20,229 nt of DNA, from the NCBI GenBank assembly GCA_030638305.1, contig DAOWEW010000135.1, positions 1-20,229 of the forward strand. Reading direction: 5' to 3'. Made by a program: the position numbers and the translations under genes. The notes under the pieces were generated by a model. The model did no database searches. It was not told the origin of the DNA and worked only from the letters and a program-made list of their open reading frames with translations. This document shows, one piece after another, positions 8,122 through 16,466 of the stretch. Position 1 is the stretch's first letter; each line of letters opens with the position of its first letter. The DNA comes from Desulfobacteraceae bacterium. GTDB taxonomy: Bacteria > Desulfobacterota > Desulfobacteria > Desulfobacterales > ETH-SRB1.

Positions 8122-8182
8122 TTTTTTTCTAAATTTCTGATAGCGTTAAAACTTTACTGCACACCAGAGTCGGAGGGCTATA

Positions 8183-10081
8183 TTGCCATCACATAACGAG
8201 ATATCTTCTACTGAAAAATTGCTCAGTATGATTCGCAGCAAGGATGCGATATCAGATGATTTTTCCGGCGTTTCTATAACTTCGCCGCCAACTAAAGGGC
8301 GAAGATCTGTGTTAACCAGGTTGACCAGTATTTTTCCTGCAAAAAATCCGATTACAATAGGCGTTGATATCAGCACCGTTGAGCTGAAATTGATCAAGAT
8401 TATCCGACAATCTTCCGGCCCAAAATGGCAATTGCTTGGCCAGAAATGTGTGCCGTTACCACCTCATATCTCAAAAGATTCTCAGCAGTTTGTTGCTTTT
8501 TTGCGATCATCCCTAAATGCTTTTTGCGATCATTCGAAGGGTGTTAATATCTGGACAGTTATGTCGTCCTCCAATGTCGAGGTGCGGTATATCCAGATAC
8601 CCAAAGTAGGAAAAAAAGAGATTGCCAACGCTGTTTACTGGACAGTTAAAAAAGAATTTTCCTTTAATGAAAAAGAAAATCTGTTTGATTTTGATGTTCA
8701 AGGCGAAGTCGATGTTAAAGGTGTCAGCAAGATAGCAGTAACGGCTTATATCGCTCCCAAAAAAGAAGTGGAAAAGGTAAAAACACTCTTTTCACAAACC
8801 GGCTTTGCTTTATCCGGCATAACTATCGCTCCTTTTGCAATTCAAAACCTGTTTAAAACAGGCTGGCTGCCAACTATTGATCAAACAACGGCAAGTCTTT
8901 ATATCGGCTATGATCGTTCGCATATTGATATTTTTTCTAAGGGTAGTCTTGTTCTGACGCGCAGTATCAAGGCCGGTATAAACAGCATGCTCGAATCCAT
9001 CGCAGCAGGAATTGTTGAGCATAAAAAAAAGATTTCTGCAGAAATAGATAAAGGGATTGAGTCATCTACTGCCGATGTTTCCGAAGCAAAATTTTACGAC
9101 ATGGAACTAAGTCGGGAACTGCTCTTCAGACTTGGCACCGGCGCTTCTTCCCGAACTGAAAAAGAGACGGCAGTTCACCTGAAAGAGGAAGAAATGTTCA
9201 ATATGATTCTTCCTTCTGTAAACAGACTGATCCGACAGGTCGAAAATACGTTTGAGCATTATACCTCAACCTTTGAGGATGATAGTGTGAAAAATGTCTG
9301 CATCTCAAGCGGCATGCCTTTCTATACTCCCATGATCGACCATATTGAAGAACGGCTTGGATTTACAGTGAATGTTATTGATGTTCTTGATTCAGGCAAA
9401 GTTCCCTTTCTCGGCGCTGTGATACCTCCGGCATCAATCTCAAAGCGATCTACTATGGGTGTAGCAGTAGGATTATCCCTGTCTGACAACAGTTATACTC
9501 CCAATCTTATTTTTACACATCAGGATGAAGAAAAAGCGACAAAGATTACTCGAATCAACCGTGGCATTTTTTCAATATTCCTGATAATTATTGCTGTCTG
9601 CCTTGGGGTTTTTGGGTGGGTGGGCAATTCTGCTGATCAAAAAAAAGCGGTTATTACCCGGCTCAAACAACAAATAGAGCAATACACTCCGCTAGTTGAT
9701 CAGAATCTGCTCCTTCAGATGGCTGCTACAGCCAAAAGCAATCAGCAAAATCTGAAAATAAGCAGCAAAAAACTTCTTCCGATAGTGATTATTAACGAAC
9801 TCTCAAATCTGACTCCGATGAATATTCGCCTTCTCAGTATCACAGCCGATTTTGGCAGTCATGTCAAAAAGAGCAGCAAAACACAGGAAAAACATTTGCT
9901 TATCAATGGTATAGTTTCAGGAGATCCCATGATACGTGAAGCATCCTTAGTAAAATATATTAAGCAATTGGAAAGGTTGCCGATTTTTATTACCCCTGAG
10001 GTTCAAAAGAAAAAACCTGAATCATATTCGGTAGAAGATGATGTTTTACATTTTATTTTAAAATTAAAGGTGCAATCGTAA
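8183..10081 (+). CDS. PilM-PilN fusion, type IV pilus inner-membrane alignment protein (MshI-like)
   Basis: 632-residue protein joining two normally separate pilus assembly subunits. Residues ~52-430 are an actin-like PilM domain, starting with the nucleotide-binding strand GVDISTVELKLIKI and continuing through IPKVGKKEIANAVYW and the C-terminal VKNVCISSGMP and LGAVIPP motifs. A single membrane span lies at about residues 461-480 (FSIFLIIIAVCLGVFGW). It is followed by a coiled-coil and a PilN-like ferredoxin-fold region to the end. PilM is normally cytoplasmic and binds the short N-terminal tail of PilN; fusion would fix that contact in one chain. The start is TTG at 8183, supported by the strong ribosome site GGAGGG at 8172-8177; the first internal ATG (8228) lacks comparable support. 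It is the first gene of the pilus operon. The domain calls are good; equivalence to MshI rests on synteny. Confidence 0.85.
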   Translation: MPSHNEISSTEKLLSMIRSKDAISDDFSGVSITSPPTKGRRSVLTRLTSIFPAKNPITIGVDISTVELKLIKIIRQSSGPKWQLLGQKCVPLPPHISKDSQQFVAFLRSSLNAFCDHSKGVNIWTVMSSSNVEVRYIQIPKVGKKEIANAVYWTVKKEFSFNEKENLFDFDVQGEVDVKGVSKIAVTAYIAPKKEVEKVKTLFSQTGFALSGITIAPFAIQNLFKTGWLPTIDQTTASLYIGYDRSHIDIFSKGSLVLTRSIKAGINSMLESIAAGIVEHKKKISAEIDKGIESSTADVSEAKFYDMELSRELLFRLGTGASSRTEKETAVHLKEEEMFNMILPSVNRLIRQVENTFEHYTSTFEDDSVKNVCISSGMPFYTPMIDHIEERLGFTVNVIDVLDSGKVPFLGAVIPPASISKRSTMGVAVGLSLSDNSYTPNLIFTHQDEEKATKITRINRGIFSIFLIIIAVCLGVFGWVGNSADQKKAVITRLKQQIEQYTPLVDQNLLLQMAATAKSNQQNLKISSKKLLPIVIINELSNLTPMNIRLLSITADFGSHVKKSSKTQEKHLLINGIVSGDPMIREASLVKYIKQLERLPIFITPEVQKKKPESYSVEDDVLHFILKLKVQS

Positions 10082-10092
10082 AAGTTCTGAAA

Positions 10093-10629
10093 ATGATGCA
10101 AATAAAATCGTTTAAAATACCGACCGGGAGCCTGGGATATCTCTTGATATGCAGTCTAAGTATTCTTGCCTTTATTGCTTTAGGGATCTATCCTTCCCAG
10201 CGATCTCTGGGCAGTATGGACATGGAGATCAGTAAACTTCGATCCAGCATAGAAGAACAGAATATGCTATTTCCTGTTTATGCTCAATTGCAACAAAAGA
10301 TTCAGTTCAAGGGATCGGACATTTTGTCAGGTTCTGTTGGAACAAAGCTTTCTATAGATAAAATAGAAAAACTTCCATCAATATTTAAAAAAATAGCCCA
10401 AAAATATAATTTAACGGCTTTATCCGTTGCCCCTGATGTCATGTCTTCTGGCAGTGACTCTGAATTTTTGTTAGTTGATGTTGTTATACAAGGCAATTTT
10501 TTCGATTTTCGTAAATTTTTGATAGAACTCGTAAATCTTGATTATTTAGAAAAAATAGAGCAGATTCGTATTGAACGAGCAGATAGAGCCAAAAAATTCA
10601 ATCTGAAAATATGGCTTGCCATGAATTAG
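10093..10629 (+). CDS. PilO-like pilus assembly protein (MshJ position)
   Basis: 178-residue bitopic inner-membrane protein. A short cytoplasmic N-terminus is followed by one membrane span at about residues 15-33 (LGYLLICSLSILAFIALGI). Next come a periplasmic coiled-coil (MDMEISKLRSSIEEQN) and a C-terminal alpha/beta region ending in EKIEQIRIERADRAKKFNLKIW. This is the architecture of PilO, which pairs with PilN and PilP to connect the inner-membrane platform to the secretin. Two adjacent ATG codons at 10093 and 10096 are both possible starts; the ribosome site is weak. The gap to the PilM-N gene is only 11 nt and to the next gene 9 nt, so it is part of the operon. Sequence conservation in this family is low, so the call rests on topology and position. 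Confidence 0.75.
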   Translation: MMQIKSFKIPTGSLGYLLICSLSILAFIALGIYPSQRSLGSMDMEISKLRSSIEEQNMLFPVYAQLQQKIQFKGSDILSGSVGTKLSIDKIEKLPSIFKKIAQKYNLTALSVAPDVMSSGSDSEFLLVDVVIQGNFFDFRKFLIELVNLDYLEKIEQIRIERADRAKKFNLKIWLAMN

Positions 10630-10638
10630 GGGAAGGTT

Positions 10639-11145
10639 ATGTCAAAACAAGAAAAAGTCATGGTTATTATAGCAGGATTAGCCATTATTTTCGGGGTATA
10701 CTATTTTTTTATAGCATCGCCAGCCAAACATATACGTATTGAAACAGGGAAAAAAATGGTGGCCTTAAGCAAACTGGCAGATGATATAACAGCGGAACTA
10801 AAGAAATGGGATTTGACCGAAGCAGAAGCATATATTATAGCGCAAGCCAATACAGAATGGACAAAAGATCCTTTTTTTGAAGGAAAAGTCTCCTGGAAAC
10901 CTGGCTCCGGTGGTACGGAAATACAGGCTGCAAAAATCGAATTCAGCTATACAGGCTACATTGAGCTGGGCAAAAAGAGACTGGCTGTTATTAATGGGTT
11001 GGATTATCAAATTGGTGAAAGTCTGGTTGGTGCAAGTCTGGAATCCGGTGAATATATTGTTCAGAACATTTATCCGGATAGAGTCGTCATTAAACCCAAA
11101 GGAAAAGGAAAAGCAATAACAGTTCAATTTTTTAATGAAAAATGA
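10639..11145 (+). CDS. PilP/GspC-like pilus assembly protein (MshK position)
   Basis: 168-residue protein with a single N-terminal membrane span at about residues 8-26 (MVIIAGLAIIFGVYYFF). A helical linker follows, then a periplasmic beta-rich domain from about residue 70. The stretch AVINGLDYQIGESLVGASL followed by YIVQNIYPDRVVIK is typical of the small beta-barrel (homology-region) domain of PilP and GspC, which contacts the secretin N-domains. PilP is usually a lipoprotein; no lipobox is seen here, so it is held by the span, as in GspC. ATG at 10639 has GGGGAAGG just upstream. It lies 9 nt after the PilO-like gene and before the secretin, in the usual N-O-P-Q order. Confidence 0.75.
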   Translation: MSKQEKVMVIIAGLAIIFGVYYFFIASPAKHIRIETGKKMVALSKLADDITAELKKWDLTEAEAYIIAQANTEWTKDPFFEGKVSWKPGSGGTEIQAAKIEFSYTGYIELGKKRLAVINGLDYQIGESLVGASLESGEYIVQNIYPDRVVIKPKGKGKAITVQFFNEK

Positions 11146-11147
11146 GA

Positions 11148-11177
11148 GCAGGGATCAGGGGCCGGGGATCATGGAGT
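11148..11177. repeat. G-rich degenerate short repeat in the pilP-mshL gap
   Basis: A run of imperfect GGGATCA/GGGGCCG-type units occupies the start of the 109-nt gap between the PilP-like gene and mshL. It resembles the end of clpA and other spacers in this locus. Confidence 0.5.
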
Positions 11178-11181
11178 TGTA

Positions 11182-11203
11182 GCCAACATTGGCACTTTTT
11201 TTT
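11182..11203 (+). terminator. Weak terminator-like hairpin with T-run
   Basis: GCCA (11182-11185) and TGGC (11190-11193) can form a short stem with a 4-nt loop, followed by a run of eight T (11196-11203). The stem is only 4 bp, so at most it would attenuate transcription between the PilP-like gene and mshL. Confidence 0.25.
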
Positions 11204-11254
11204 CTTTTAACTTTTTTTGAAAGATACGCTTTAATTCTATTAGGAAAATAAATT

Positions 11255-12817
11255 ATGACTGGGACTCATTCTGAAAAGAAGATCGTTTGTCTGATTTTTG
11301 TCGTTTTGCTGACTTTTCTGGTTTGTGGATGCGCCGCAAACAAGACCGCAAAAAAAGATGCCTTTTTTGAAAAATGGAAGGTAATGGCAGAAAAGTCAAA
11401 GGGACATTCGCCGGCAGCCAGGTCGCGCATTATTGAACCTTCTGAAAGAATAAAGAAGAAGGCAGATTCAGGGGAAGAATCAATTAAAGTCGAAAAACTT
11501 CTTCCAAGAAAGAAAACAAGCCTGAAAATGCATAAAACTGATATTGCCGTAGTTCTCAAGGCACTTGCTCGCGTTGCCAGTCAGAATATTCTGATAAACT
11601 CCAGCGTAAATGGCGAGATTACACCAAATATTATTAAGGTTCCCTGGGATCAGGCATTTCTCGGGATTCTCCGTACAAAGGGGCTTATATATACCTGGGA
11701 GGGAGAAATTTTAAGGGTTATGACTCTGGAAGATATGGAACATGACCTGAAAATACGTGAAATCAAAAATAAACAAAAAGCCCAGCATATAGAGAACAGG
11801 ATAATTAATATTGATTATGCTGATGCAAATAAACTTTGTGAGAATCTAAAAAATTTTCTGACCAAAGACAGCTCTGGCAAGGAAAACGGATCTGTAACAG
11901 TGGATGAGCATACAAACTCTTTAATTGTCCAGGCTGCAAGTAATGATATTGCCAAAATAATGAAACTGGTACAAAAGCTTGACAAACCCAGCCTTCAGAT
12001 AAGAATAGAGGCAAATATCGTTGAAACGAGTAAGGGCACTGCCCGTAATCTTGGTATACAGTGGGGAGGAGGGTACAGGAATAAATGGGGCAATGAAAAC
12101 TATTGGATTACTCCTGGTGGTTCTGAAGGTGAATGGTCTACTCGTGAAAACGCCGCCGGCGATAAATATGACGTTTGGGAATACGAAAGTCCGGCTGTAG
12201 GATATGGCGGGAAGGGATATGCTGTAAACTTTCCGGCGAATATTGTCGATATGGCTAAAAGCGGTGCATCCCTTGGACTGATGTTTGGAACGCTGGGCGG
12301 TAATATCCTTGATCTGCAACTGAGTGCACTTCAGGAAGAAGGTGAACTCAACATACTTTCAAGTCCGTCAATTATTACTCTTGATCATCAAACAGCATAT
12401 ACTGAAAATGGGGAAAAGGTGCCGTATGTATCTTTAACTGAAGGTGAGCAGGAGGTCAAATTTGAAGACGCCGTTCTCAAACTGGAGATTACGCCTCACG
12501 TAATTGACGAAGAGTCATTAAAAATGGAAATTCTGGTTAAAAAAGATGAAGTTGATATGTCCAGGTCCGTGCAGGGAAATCCTTTTATTATAAAAAAAGA
12601 GACCAAAACAACTCTGTTTGTAAAAGATGGTGAAACAATAGTTATCTCAGGGCTGACCAAAAATGTAAAAATGCAAAGTAAGTCCGGTGTTCCCTGGTTA
12701 AAGGATATACCCGGTTTGGGCTGGCTGTTTAAAGGAGAATCTAAAGACCATGCGATGGAAGAAGTGCTTATATTCATGACACCTCATATTCTAAAAAAAC
12801 ATATTGCAAACCGCTGA
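11255..12817 (+). CDS. mshL: Pilus secretin lipoprotein MshL (PilQ/GspD family)
   Basis: Outer-membrane ring protein through which the pilus exits, 520 residues. A lipoprotein signal (VCLIFVVLLTFLVCGCA) gives a likely lipidated Cys26. A Lys-rich linker leads to a secretin short N-terminal (STN-like) domain at about residues 95-160 (SLKMHKTDIAVVLKALARVASQ). A short secretin N-domain follows at about 180-245 (IINIDYADANKLCENL, SLIVQAASNDIAKIMKLVQKLD). The C-terminal beta-barrel secretin domain has NLGIQWGGGY, LSALQEEGELNILSSPSII, GEKVPY, VVISGLTKN-type and WLKDIPGLGWLFK segments. Those last motifs are diagnostic of the superfamily. ATG at 11255 follows an AGGAAA ribosome site. The short N-terminal part and the neighbouring mshM/mshE/mshG genes favour MshL over a classic PilQ. 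Confidence 0.9.
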   Translation: MTGTHSEKKIVCLIFVVLLTFLVCGCAANKTAKKDAFFEKWKVMAEKSKGHSPAARSRIIEPSERIKKKADSGEESIKVEKLLPRKKTSLKMHKTDIAVVLKALARVASQNILINSSVNGEITPNIIKVPWDQAFLGILRTKGLIYTWEGEILRVMTLEDMEHDLKIREIKNKQKAQHIENRIINIDYADANKLCENLKNFLTKDSSGKENGSVTVDEHTNSLIVQAASNDIAKIMKLVQKLDKPSLQIRIEANIVETSKGTARNLGIQWGGGYRNKWGNENYWITPGGSEGEWSTRENAAGDKYDVWEYESPAVGYGGKGYAVNFPANIVDMAKSGASLGLMFGTLGGNILDLQLSALQEEGELNILSSPSIITLDHQTAYTENGEKVPYVSLTEGEQEVKFEDAVLKLEITPHVIDEESLKMEILVKKDEVDMSRSVQGNPFIIKKETKTTLFVKDGETIVISGLTKNVKMQSKSGVPWLKDIPGLGWLFKGESKDHAMEEVLIFMTPHILKKHIANR

Positions 12818-12942
12818 GAAGATTAGAGGTTGAGAAGATGGGAAAGTGAGCAGGTGAGAAAGTGGGAGGTTAGTAAAAGTTAACGAAAAAACGGTAACCC
12901 GGAACCTTGAACCCTTGAACCCAGAACCCAGAACCTTAAACC
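12818..12942. repeat. Degenerate octamer/heptamer spacer repeat between mshL and mshM
   Basis: The 131-nt gap is almost wholly low complexity. From 12818 to about 12880 it is purine-rich with an 8-nt rhythm (units such as GGTTGAGA, AAGTGAGC, AGGTGAGA, AAGTGGGA). From about 12897 to 12942 it changes to pyrimidine-containing GAACCCTT/GAACCCA units of 7-8 nt. No ribosome site or promoter is evident in it. Confidence 0.75.
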
Positions 12943-12948
12943 TTGCCC

Positions 12949-14730
12949 ATGGATTACTTTAAAATTTTTAATTTTAACAGAGAACCTTTCTCTAACTCGC
13001 CTGATCCGGATTTTTTTTTTCATTCCAGGCAGCATGTCGGATATCTTCAAAAACTGGAGCTTGCTATCCGCCTGCGCCGTGGCCTGAATGTGATTATCGG
13101 CGATGTTGGGACAGGCAAAACTACCCTGTGCCGTCAACTGATACGTAAATTTGCAGATGCGGATGATGTTCAGACTTATCTTTTGCTTGATCCTTATTTC
13201 AACAATTCATTAGAATTTTTATCTACTCTGACAGAGATGTTCGGGATACCGGAGCCTGAACCCGGCGCTACAGAATGGCGGTTTAGAGAATTGATAAAAA
13301 AATATCTTTTCCGCCTGGGTGTGGACGAGGAAAAAACCGTTGTTTTGATCATAGATGAAGGGCAAAAAATCCCTGATTTTTGCCTGGAAATCTTACGTGA
13401 GTTTCTTAATTATGAAATAAACGAACATAAGTTATTGCAGATAGTTATTTTTGCTCAAAAAGAGTTTGACCAGACAATTGAAGAACATGCAAACTTTGCC
13501 GACAGGATAAATATTCGTCTCTTTTTAGGCCCGCTTGATTTTAAAGAGACAAGGAAGATGATTTTGTTCCGTTTGGCGCGTGCAACCGAGCATGGCAAGC
13601 CTCCATCCATGCTCAGCTATATGGCGCTATGGGCTGTGTACCGGGCAACGGGTGGTTATCCTCGAAAAATTATAAACTTATGTCATCAAATTTTGCTGGC
13701 GCTGATTATTCAGAATCGGTACAGGGCAAGCTGGTCGATGGTTCGCTCCTGTATTGAGAGGATATCTACCGGACGACAACAAAGAATGCGCCATAAAGCC
13801 GTGATTGCAGGTCTGATCGGCCTGGCAGCAATTTTTGCTTTATCGCCGCTTCCTGATCAGTTAAAAGCATGGCTTTCCCGGTATGGTGATTTAAAGCCGG
13901 TTTCAAGCATAGCACCTTCGGAAACAGAAAAATTTCAAATTCAAGATAAAGATGAAACAGGTATAGAACCACCTTTTTCTGTGAAAGATGATGATGCCGG
14001 CAGCAGTAAGATAGATGATGATATACAGCCGTCAGGAGATGAAAACCAATCACCGGATCAACCAATCACCGAATCAACAAATCACCGGATTGGCGAATAT
14101 GATGCAGAATATAAAAATGAATCACCAGATCAACCAACTAACCAATCACCGAATCAACAAATCAACCAATACAAAACTTTTGCTCAATCATCTGACACAA
14201 ATAATTTTTCCGTGTTGTTGGGAAAGATAAAAGCAAAGCACGGAGAGACTGTTCTGGAGATGATATATAAGGTGTATGGATTGCCTCTCAAGTCTCATTT
14301 GCATCAAATTGTTCTGGCCATGAAGCAATTCAACCCGCAGATTGATAATCTTGATACAATATATGTTGGCAGCGCAATCAATTTTCCGGCTGTTCCGGCT
14401 GTTTCGGCTGTAGCAAGTTCTGTTCCGGAAGAAGGCTGGTGGGTAGAGGCAGTGAAATGCAAGACACTTGAAGAAACCTACAACTTCGTTAGATTATATA
14501 CATATTCATCGTTTAATCTCAGGATATTTCCTTACTGGAATAAACAGGAGGGCATGAACTTTGTTGTTCTTCTCAGAAACTGTTTTATTGATGAAGAATC
14601 TGCCCAAGAAGCTATTACCGGGTTGCCAGCAGTCGTTGCGTCAGGTGCGAAGATTGTTAATAAATGGGAAAAAGATACTGTTTTTTTTTCCAATCTTCCT
14701 ATATCAACAAAGCGAAAGGACGTAAGTTGA
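12949..14730 (+). CDS. mshM: ExeA/MshM-type AAA+ ATPase with LysM-like and SPOR-like C-terminal regions
   Basis: 593-residue membrane-bound ATPase thought to help pass pilus or secretin parts through peptidoglycan. The N-terminus (MDYFKIFNFNREPFSNSPDPDFFF) is the classic ExeA/MshM opening, which favours ATG 12949 over the in-frame TTG at 12943. Walker A GDVGTGKT is at residues 51-58 and Walker B with DEGQ at 136-139. One membrane span lies at about 285-303. The periplasmic part has an Asn/Gln/Pro-rich repeat at 365-408, encoded by octamer DNA. A LysM-like segment follows at about 424-482 (HGETVLEMIYKVYG ... NPQIDNLDTIYVGSAINFP). A SPOR-like segment lies at about 496-575 (WWVEAVKCKTLEETYNFV ... 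NFVVLLRNCFIDEESAQEAI). Both fold types bind peptidoglycan. No clear ribosome site is seen. Its TGA overlaps the mshE start. The ATPase call is firm; the C-terminal folds are pattern-based. Confidence 0.85.
   Translation: MDYFKIFNFNREPFSNSPDPDFFFHSRQHVGYLQKLELAIRLRRGLNVIIGDVGTGKTTLCRQLIRKFADADDVQTYLLLDPYFNNSLEFLSTLTEMFGIPEPEPGATEWRFRELIKKYLFRLGVDEEKTVVLIIDEGQKIPDFCLEILREFLNYEINEHKLLQIVIFAQKEFDQTIEEHANFADRINIRLFLGPLDFKETRKMILFRLARATEHGKPPSMLSYMALWAVYRATGGYPRKIINLCHQILLALIIQNRYRASWSMVRSCIERISTGRQQRMRHKAVIAGLIGLAAIFALSPLPDQLKAWLSRYGDLKPVSSIAPSETEKFQIQDKDETGIEPPFSVKDDDAGSSKIDDDIQPSGDENQSPDQPITESTNHRIGEYDAEYKNESPDQPTNQSPNQQINQYKTFAQSSDTNNFSVLLGKIKAKHGETVLEMIYKVYGLPLKSHLHQIVLAMKQFNPQIDNLDTIYVGSAINFPAVPAVSAVASSVPEEGWWVEAVKCKTLEETYNFVRLYTYSSFNLRIFPYWNKQEGMNFVVLLRNCFIDEESAQEAITGLPAVVASGAKIVNKWEKDTVFFSNLPISTKRKDVS
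14038..14171. repeat. Degenerate octamer repeat inside mshM
   Basis: About 16 imperfect 8-nt units (AACCAATC, ACCGGATC, ACCGAATC, AACAAATC) with a short break near 14090-14120. Eight is not a multiple of three, so the frame rotates and the protein shows an eight-residue rhythm (SPDQPTNQ, SPNQQINQ). On the complementary strand the units read like the ATTGAGGA units of the intergenic spacers. Confidence 0.8.
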
Positions 14731-16433
14731 AAAAAAAGCTAATTGGAAAGATTTTCTTAGAGGCAGGGCTCCTGAATAAAGAACAGCTTGATCAGGCATT
14801 GGATGCTCAGAAGAAAAGCGGAATAAAGCTTGGTCAGATATTGATCCAGCAAGGGATAATTAGTGAATTTGATCTCATAGAAGCTTTGTGCCGGCATTTC
14901 AGGCTCACAAAATACAATTCTGATGATTATCCGGTTGATACCCGCTTAAAAAATCTTATTTCATCCGACGCAGCCCAAAAGTACCAGGTAGCTCCTTTAA
15001 TAAGGAAAGGTCGTCTCCTAAAAATAGCTATAAGCAATCCATCTGACATAGATACCCTTGATGCAATTGAAACGCTTACAAACTGCGAAATAGAACCTGT
15101 AATTTGTACTGACTGGGAATTAACAGAATTAATGGGTAGAATTTACGGTACATATTCAGCTCTTGGCGGGGTCATGGAGAGTATGGATGACACGCCATAT
15201 GATCTTGATGATATTACCGGCATGGAAGAGGTCATGGAAAATGCGCAGATAAGTTCATTGCAGGATATGGCCGAACAGGTTCCTGTAGTTCGCCTGGTTA
15301 ATTCGATCATCTCTCACGCTGTGCGTCATGGAGCAAGTGATATACATATCAGTCCTGAAAAAGATTACGTTCATACCAGATTTCGGATAGATGGTACACT
15401 TCATAAGATTCCGTCTCCATCAAAAGCAATGCTGCTTCCAATTATTTCCAGAATAAAAATACTTTCCAATATGGATATTTCTAAATCAAGAATTGCTCAG
15501 GACGGCAGGTTTACGGCATCGGTGGGAAATAAAGAAATAAACATCAGGACTTCTGTATTGCCAACCATTTACGGAGAAAATCTGGTCATGCGCCTTTTGG
15601 ACATGGGTACTGATTTTTATAATCTGGATCGCCTCGGTATGTGTCTGGAGGACAGAAAAAAAATTGAGGATTTAATTACCAAACCGTATGGAATGATTCT
15701 GAGCACAGGCCCGACAGGAAGCGGCAAGAGTACCAGCCTTTATGCCCTTTTAAAAGAGATGAATAAGTCGGATGTCAATATTATTACAGTTGAAGATCCT
15801 GTTGAATACCGAATGAAAAATATACGTCAGCTCCAGTTGAATCGCAAGGCAGGCATGACCTTTGCCGGCGGTCTCAGGTCAATACTTCGACAGGACCCTG
15901 ACATTATTATGGTGGGAGAGATCCGTGACGCTGAAACTGCTCGTATTGCAATTCGTTCTGCAATGACAGGACACATGGTTTTAAGTACTGTCCATACAAA
16001 TGACGCAGCAGGCGCTATTGTTCGACTGCTTGATCTGGACATAGAGCCTTTTCTTATCTCGTCCGTCATGCTGGCCTCATTTGCCCAACGTTTGATACGA
16101 ACAGTTTGTACTAAATGCAAACAAACATACAAGCCTTCAGATAGAGTCCTTGTTCAGTGGGGACTGGACAAAATGGAAAATACGAACTTCCAGCGGGGCA
16201 CAGGCTGTTTCAATTGCATGAATACCGGCTTCAAAGGACGGACTGGCATATTCGAAGTATTAGTGATTGATGAGATGATTCAGGACATGATACTAAAAAA
16301 GAAATCTGCCCAGGAGATTTCCAAGGCTGCCAAAGAAATGGGCAAAATGAGAACACTAAAGGACGATGCCATTGCCAAGCTTGTTTCCGGGATAACAACG
16401 ATTGAGGAAGCGGCATCAGCAGTCAGGGTTTAA
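14727..16433 (+). CDS. mshE: Pilus assembly (extension) ATPase MshE/GspE/PilB family
   Basis: Cytoplasmic hexameric ATPase that powers pilin insertion, 568 residues. TTG at 14727 overlaps the mshM stop (TTGA) and has AAAGGA 7 nt upstream, so it is preferred over longer frames reaching into mshM. Residues 5-57 form an MshEN-like N-domain of two 24-residue motifs with a 5-residue spacer, but several cyclic-di-GMP contact positions differ. The ATPase core contains Walker A GPTGSGKS at 328-335, the Asp box IITVEDPVEYR, Walker B RQDPDIIMVGEIRD and the His box STVHTNDAAGAIVRLLD. A tetracysteine zinc site (C461, C464, C494, C497) marks it as the GspE/PilB extension type rather than PilT. Translation is probably coupled to mshM. 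All catalytic motifs are intact. Confidence 0.93.
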   Translation: MKKKLIGKIFLEAGLLNKEQLDQALDAQKKSGIKLGQILIQQGIISEFDLIEALCRHFRLTKYNSDDYPVDTRLKNLISSDAAQKYQVAPLIRKGRLLKIAISNPSDIDTLDAIETLTNCEIEPVICTDWELTELMGRIYGTYSALGGVMESMDDTPYDLDDITGMEEVMENAQISSLQDMAEQVPVVRLVNSIISHAVRHGASDIHISPEKDYVHTRFRIDGTLHKIPSPSKAMLLPIISRIKILSNMDISKSRIAQDGRFTASVGNKEINIRTSVLPTIYGENLVMRLLDMGTDFYNLDRLGMCLEDRKKIEDLITKPYGMILSTGPTGSGKSTSLYALLKEMNKSDVNIITVEDPVEYRMKNIRQLQLNRKAGMTFAGGLRSILRQDPDIIMVGEIRDAETARIAIRSAMTGHMVLSTVHTNDAAGAIVRLLDLDIEPFLISSVMLASFAQRLIRTVCTKCKQTYKPSDRVLVQWGLDKMENTNFQRGTGCFNCMNTGFKGRTGIFEVLVIDEMIQDMILKKKSAQEISKAAKEMGKMRTLKDDAIAKLVSGITTIEEAASAVRV

Positions 16434-16459
16434 TTGGATTCAGGGATTGAGGGGTGAAA
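16434..16459. repeat. Short copy of the GATTGAGG-type spacer repeat
   Basis: The 33-nt gap between mshE and mshG is made mostly of GGATTCAG/GGATTGAG/GGGTGAAA units, the same 8-nt style as the other spacers. It also supplies the purine-rich ribosome-binding stretch for mshG. Confidence 0.5.
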
Positions 16460-16466
16460 CGAAAGA

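Noticed and set aside
10877..11119. Alternative plus-strand frame within the PilP-like gene
   Set aside because: The PilP-like frame has topology and domain support; the other frame has none.
11921..12319. Minus-strand open frame opposite mshL
   Set aside because: Antisense to conserved secretin coding sequence with no motif of its own.
14015..14230. Second open plus-strand frame across the mshM octamer repeat, and a possible CRISPR-like repeat array
   Set aside because: The open frame is a by-product of a repeat free of stops in several frames. The repeat is contiguous 8-nt units without spacers, so it is not CRISPR.
14664..14726. Longer mshE start inside mshM
   Set aside because: The added residues are unlike MshE N-termini, and TTG 14727 has a well-placed AAAGGA and begins right at the MshEN-like motif.
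15827..16132. Minus-strand open frame opposite mshE
   Set aside because: Covers the conserved Walker B and His-box region of mshE on the other strand; a shadow.
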